Positions 13,570 to 15,051 of a stretch of 15,051 nucleotides of DNA are shown piece by piece (within the stretch, counting starts at the first letter, position 1; the number at the start of each line of letters is the position of its first letter). The notes beneath the pieces were generated by a model. The model was not told the DNA's origin and did no database searches. It was given only the letters and a program-made list of their open reading frames with translations. Position numbers and translations under genes: made by a program. The stretch is from a bacterium (GTDB lineage Bacteria; JAHJDO01). The DNA lies in the NCBI GenBank assembly GCA_030671985.1, contig DAOVHI010000017.1:1-15051 (forward strand), written 5' to 3'.

Positions 13570-14270
13570 AATGACCAGGGAGCGTCACCTGACTTCCATG
13601 CCTGATTAAGCTCAAGATTATCCTTATACGTGTCCATGCACTCCCAAAAACCGTGATGTTTATAAGCAACCAGTTCTTTGTCTTTGGATAATTGATAAAA
13701 AGGCTTTCTTTCCAGAATATCGTCTTTTTCCAAATGCTTGAATATGCGCTTATTAAAAACAAAAAAACCTCCATTTATCCAGTGAGAAAGAAGAGGTTTT
13801 TCGTGAAAATCCTTAACCGTATTATTAGTCCCTATATCCATAATACCAAACTGTGAACGTGGTTTTACCGCTGTAAGCGTTGCTATTTTTTTGTTTTTAT
13901 TATGAAACTGAATTAGTTTGTTTATGTTGACATCCGCTACTCCGTCACCATATGTTGCAAGAAAATTATCCCCCTCAATATATTTCTCGATTCTCTTGAT
14001 CCTACCTCCCGTATTAGTACTCAGCCCGGTGTCTGCAAAGGTAATATGCCAGCCTCTTGTATGAGAAAAATATTCTTCTATCTTTTGTTTTTTGTATCCA
14101 AGGCATAAAACAAAGCGATTAAAACCATAAAAGGAATAAACTTTCATTATGTGCCACAGAATCGGCCTTTGCCCTATTTTTATTAAAGGTTTTGGGAGAA
14201 ATTCTGTGTGGTGCCCCATTCTCGTACCTTTTCCCCCACAGAGAATTACAACCTGCATCGTTTTTGTCAT
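13560..14270 (-). CDS. rfbF: Glucose-1-phosphate cytidylyltransferase (RfbF-like)
   Basis: It probably makes CDP-glucose from CTP and glucose 1-phosphate, the entry to CDP-linked deoxysugars of O-antigen. The 236-residue protein has the nucleotidyltransferase signature VILCGGKGTRM at 8-18 and LPKPLIKIG at 25-33, then RPILWHIMKVYS. The features that point to the cytidylyltransferase subgroup are DTGLSTNTGGRIKRI (80-94), TYGDGVADVNI (106-116), FGIMDI, NGGFFVFN (166-173), GFWECMDTYKD (207-217) and the end GDAPWSLW. It is about 20 residues shorter than the Salmonella enzyme. The start is ATG 14268-14270; ATG four codons later (MQVVILCGG) fits the family start equally well. It lies 3 nt after the glycosyltransferase stop and overlaps murJ. 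CDP-glucose dehydratase (rfbG) would be expected nearby but is not in the window. Confidence 0.85.
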   Translation of the reverse strand: MTKTMQVVILCGGKGTRMGHHTEFLPKPLIKIGQRPILWHIMKVYSFYGFNRFVLCLGYKKQKIEEYFSHTRGWHITFADTGLSTNTGGRIKRIEKYIEGDNFLATYGDGVADVNINKLIQFHNKNKKIATLTAVKPRSQFGIMDIGTNNTVKDFHEKPLLSHWINGGFFVFNKRIFKHLEKDDILERKPFYQLSKDKELVAYKHHGFWECMDTYKDNLELNQAWKSGDAPWSLWS

Positions 14271-14273
14271 ATC

Positions 14274-15038
14274 CTACCCACTCTTCATAGAAAGTCTTTT
14301 AATATAGTAACGTCTTAGATACATCCTGTAAAATATTGCCAATGTGTCCCAGTATGTATTTAAAATATCTACGGCTTTTATCCTCCCGATTCTTTGCTCT
14401 CTGCCAAAGTTAATCTCAATAGGCGCGTCTGATATCCTGTACCCAATGTGATGCGCAACCATCAGAAGCTCCACATCAAAGGCAAACCGCTTAACAAGTA
14501 CTACGTGAAAAAGAGAATCCAATACCTTTCTTTTAAATACTTTCAAACCTGTCTGAGTGTCCCTGATCTGAGAAGCAAACAATGCCCTGACAAGTAAATT
14601 ATAGACATAGCTTATTATTTTTCTTCTTTTGGGATAATGAAGAATAGACGCCGAATGCCTTTTTGAACCTATGACAATGTCCGAGCTCTCTTTTTTCATG
14701 ATATCAAAAAGCCCCTTTATCTGCCTCGGATGCAGGTCAAGATCCGCATCCAGAAATACAACATAATCCCCCTGCGCAAATTTAAAGCCGTGTTTTATTG
14801 CGCGCCCTTTACCTCTGTTTACCATGTTTCTTTTCACTGCAACATTTGCGCGCTTATTCCGAGCCTTTACTGCCTCTTCATAAGTATTATCCGAACTTCC
14901 GTCGTCAACTACTATGATCTCATAATCACAGCCAAATTGATCAAAGGTTTTGACTGTCTCCTCTATGTTGCGAAGAATACTTTTCCCTTCATTATACGCA
15001 GGCATAATAACGGAGACTTTTCCTTTTAAATCTCTCAT
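14274..15038 (-). CDS. GT2 glycosyltransferase, polyprenyl-phosphate glycosyl transferase type
   Basis: A 254-residue GT-A fold enzyme. It starts KVSVIMPAYNEG, has IIVVDDGSSDNT at 41-52, NRGKGRAIKHGF at 74-85, the metal-binding DADLD at 97-101 and DTQTGLKVF in the acceptor region. VIGSKRHS and the KRRKIISYVYNLLVRALF stretch resemble dolichyl/undecaprenyl-phosphate beta-glucosyltransferases (ALG5/DPM1-like), which load one sugar on a lipid carrier at the membrane. No separate C-terminal membrane helices are visible, so it is probably membrane-associated through that amphipathic region. The ATG at 15036-15038 begins just before the family core; only 13 nt of upstream sequence are available, so a slightly earlier start cannot be excluded. 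It is the first visible gene of the GT2-rfbF-murJ unit. The exact donor sugar is unknown. Confidence 0.85.
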   Translation of the reverse strand: MRDLKGKVSVIMPAYNEGKSILRNIEETVKTFDQFGCDYEIIVVDDGSSDNTYEEAVKARNKRANVAVKRNMVNRGKGRAIKHGFKFAQGDYVVFLDADLDLHPRQIKGLFDIMKKESSDIVIGSKRHSASILHYPKRRKIISYVYNLLVRALFASQIRDTQTGLKVFKRKVLDSLFHVVLVKRFAFDVELLMVAHHIGYRISDAPIEINFGREQRIGRIKAVDILNTYWDTLAIFYRMYLRRYYIKRLSMKSG

Positions 15039-15051
15039 CCTGTAAAAATAA

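Noticed and set aside
13508-13774. An 88-codon minus-strand frame across the rfbF/murJ junction
   Set aside because: Both rfbF and murJ are complete and conserved in their own frames here; this one has no family similarity.
1-15051. CRISPR array, insertion sequence, phage genes or integration site
   Set aside because: No regularly spaced repeats, transposase or integrase motifs, or long terminal repeats were seen on either strand.

Overview
The window is AT-rich, gene-dense bacterial chromosome with very short spacers and many stop/start overlaps. LpxD (lipid A synthesis), MurJ (lipid II flipping) and a periplasmic AMIN-domain amidase indicate a diderm, LPS-bearing bacterium. The two-part oxygen-sensitive [4Fe-4S] fumarase suggests an anaerobe. 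Nothing in the sequence fixes the phylum. An uncultured diderm lineage such as Omnitrophota is a guess from gene style only. I see no IS element, phage, CRISPR array or plasmid gene. This is mostly core genome with some unusual details.

Layout. (1) Positions 1-4856, plus strand: the C-terminal part of a degenerate sigma-54-activator-like AAA+ protein, then lpxD, mutL, yicC and gmk, closely packed or overlapping. (2) A small AT-rich inverted repeat at 4868-4896 separates gmk from the convergent minus-strand cluster. (3) Positions 4887-10713, minus strand, in transcription order: amidase, queD, fumarase alpha, fumarase beta, truB, ribF, rpsO, infC, rpmI, rplT. A plausible promoter lies just upstream of the amidase, and spacing allows one long operon joining cell-wall, queuosine, fumarase, tRNA-modification, flavin and ribosomal genes. 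(4) Positions 10751-11640, minus strand: smpB, then ssrA (tmRNA) with its terminator, so both trans-translation partners are adjacent. (5) Positions 11713-11976, plus strand: a small exported protein of unknown function with its own clear promoter and Shine-Dalgarno. (6) Positions 11986-15038, minus strand: a GT2 glycosyltransferase, a glucose-1-phosphate cytidylyltransferase and murJ, a surface-polysaccharide/envelope unit.

The most notable points are these. The AAA+ fragment has lost the sigma-54-contacting GAFTGA loop, both arginine fingers and any C-terminal helix-turn-helix. infC has no AUG/GUG/UUG start in the expected place and appears to start at AUA behind a strong Shine-Dalgarno, downstream of an in-frame ATG...TAG mini-ORF. 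The promoter of smpB is placed so that its mRNA may be leaderless. The ssrA terminator and the amidase promoter share the same bases. A 7-bp tandem repeat lies exactly on the queD stop / fumA start. I did not find a clearly new multi-gene system.
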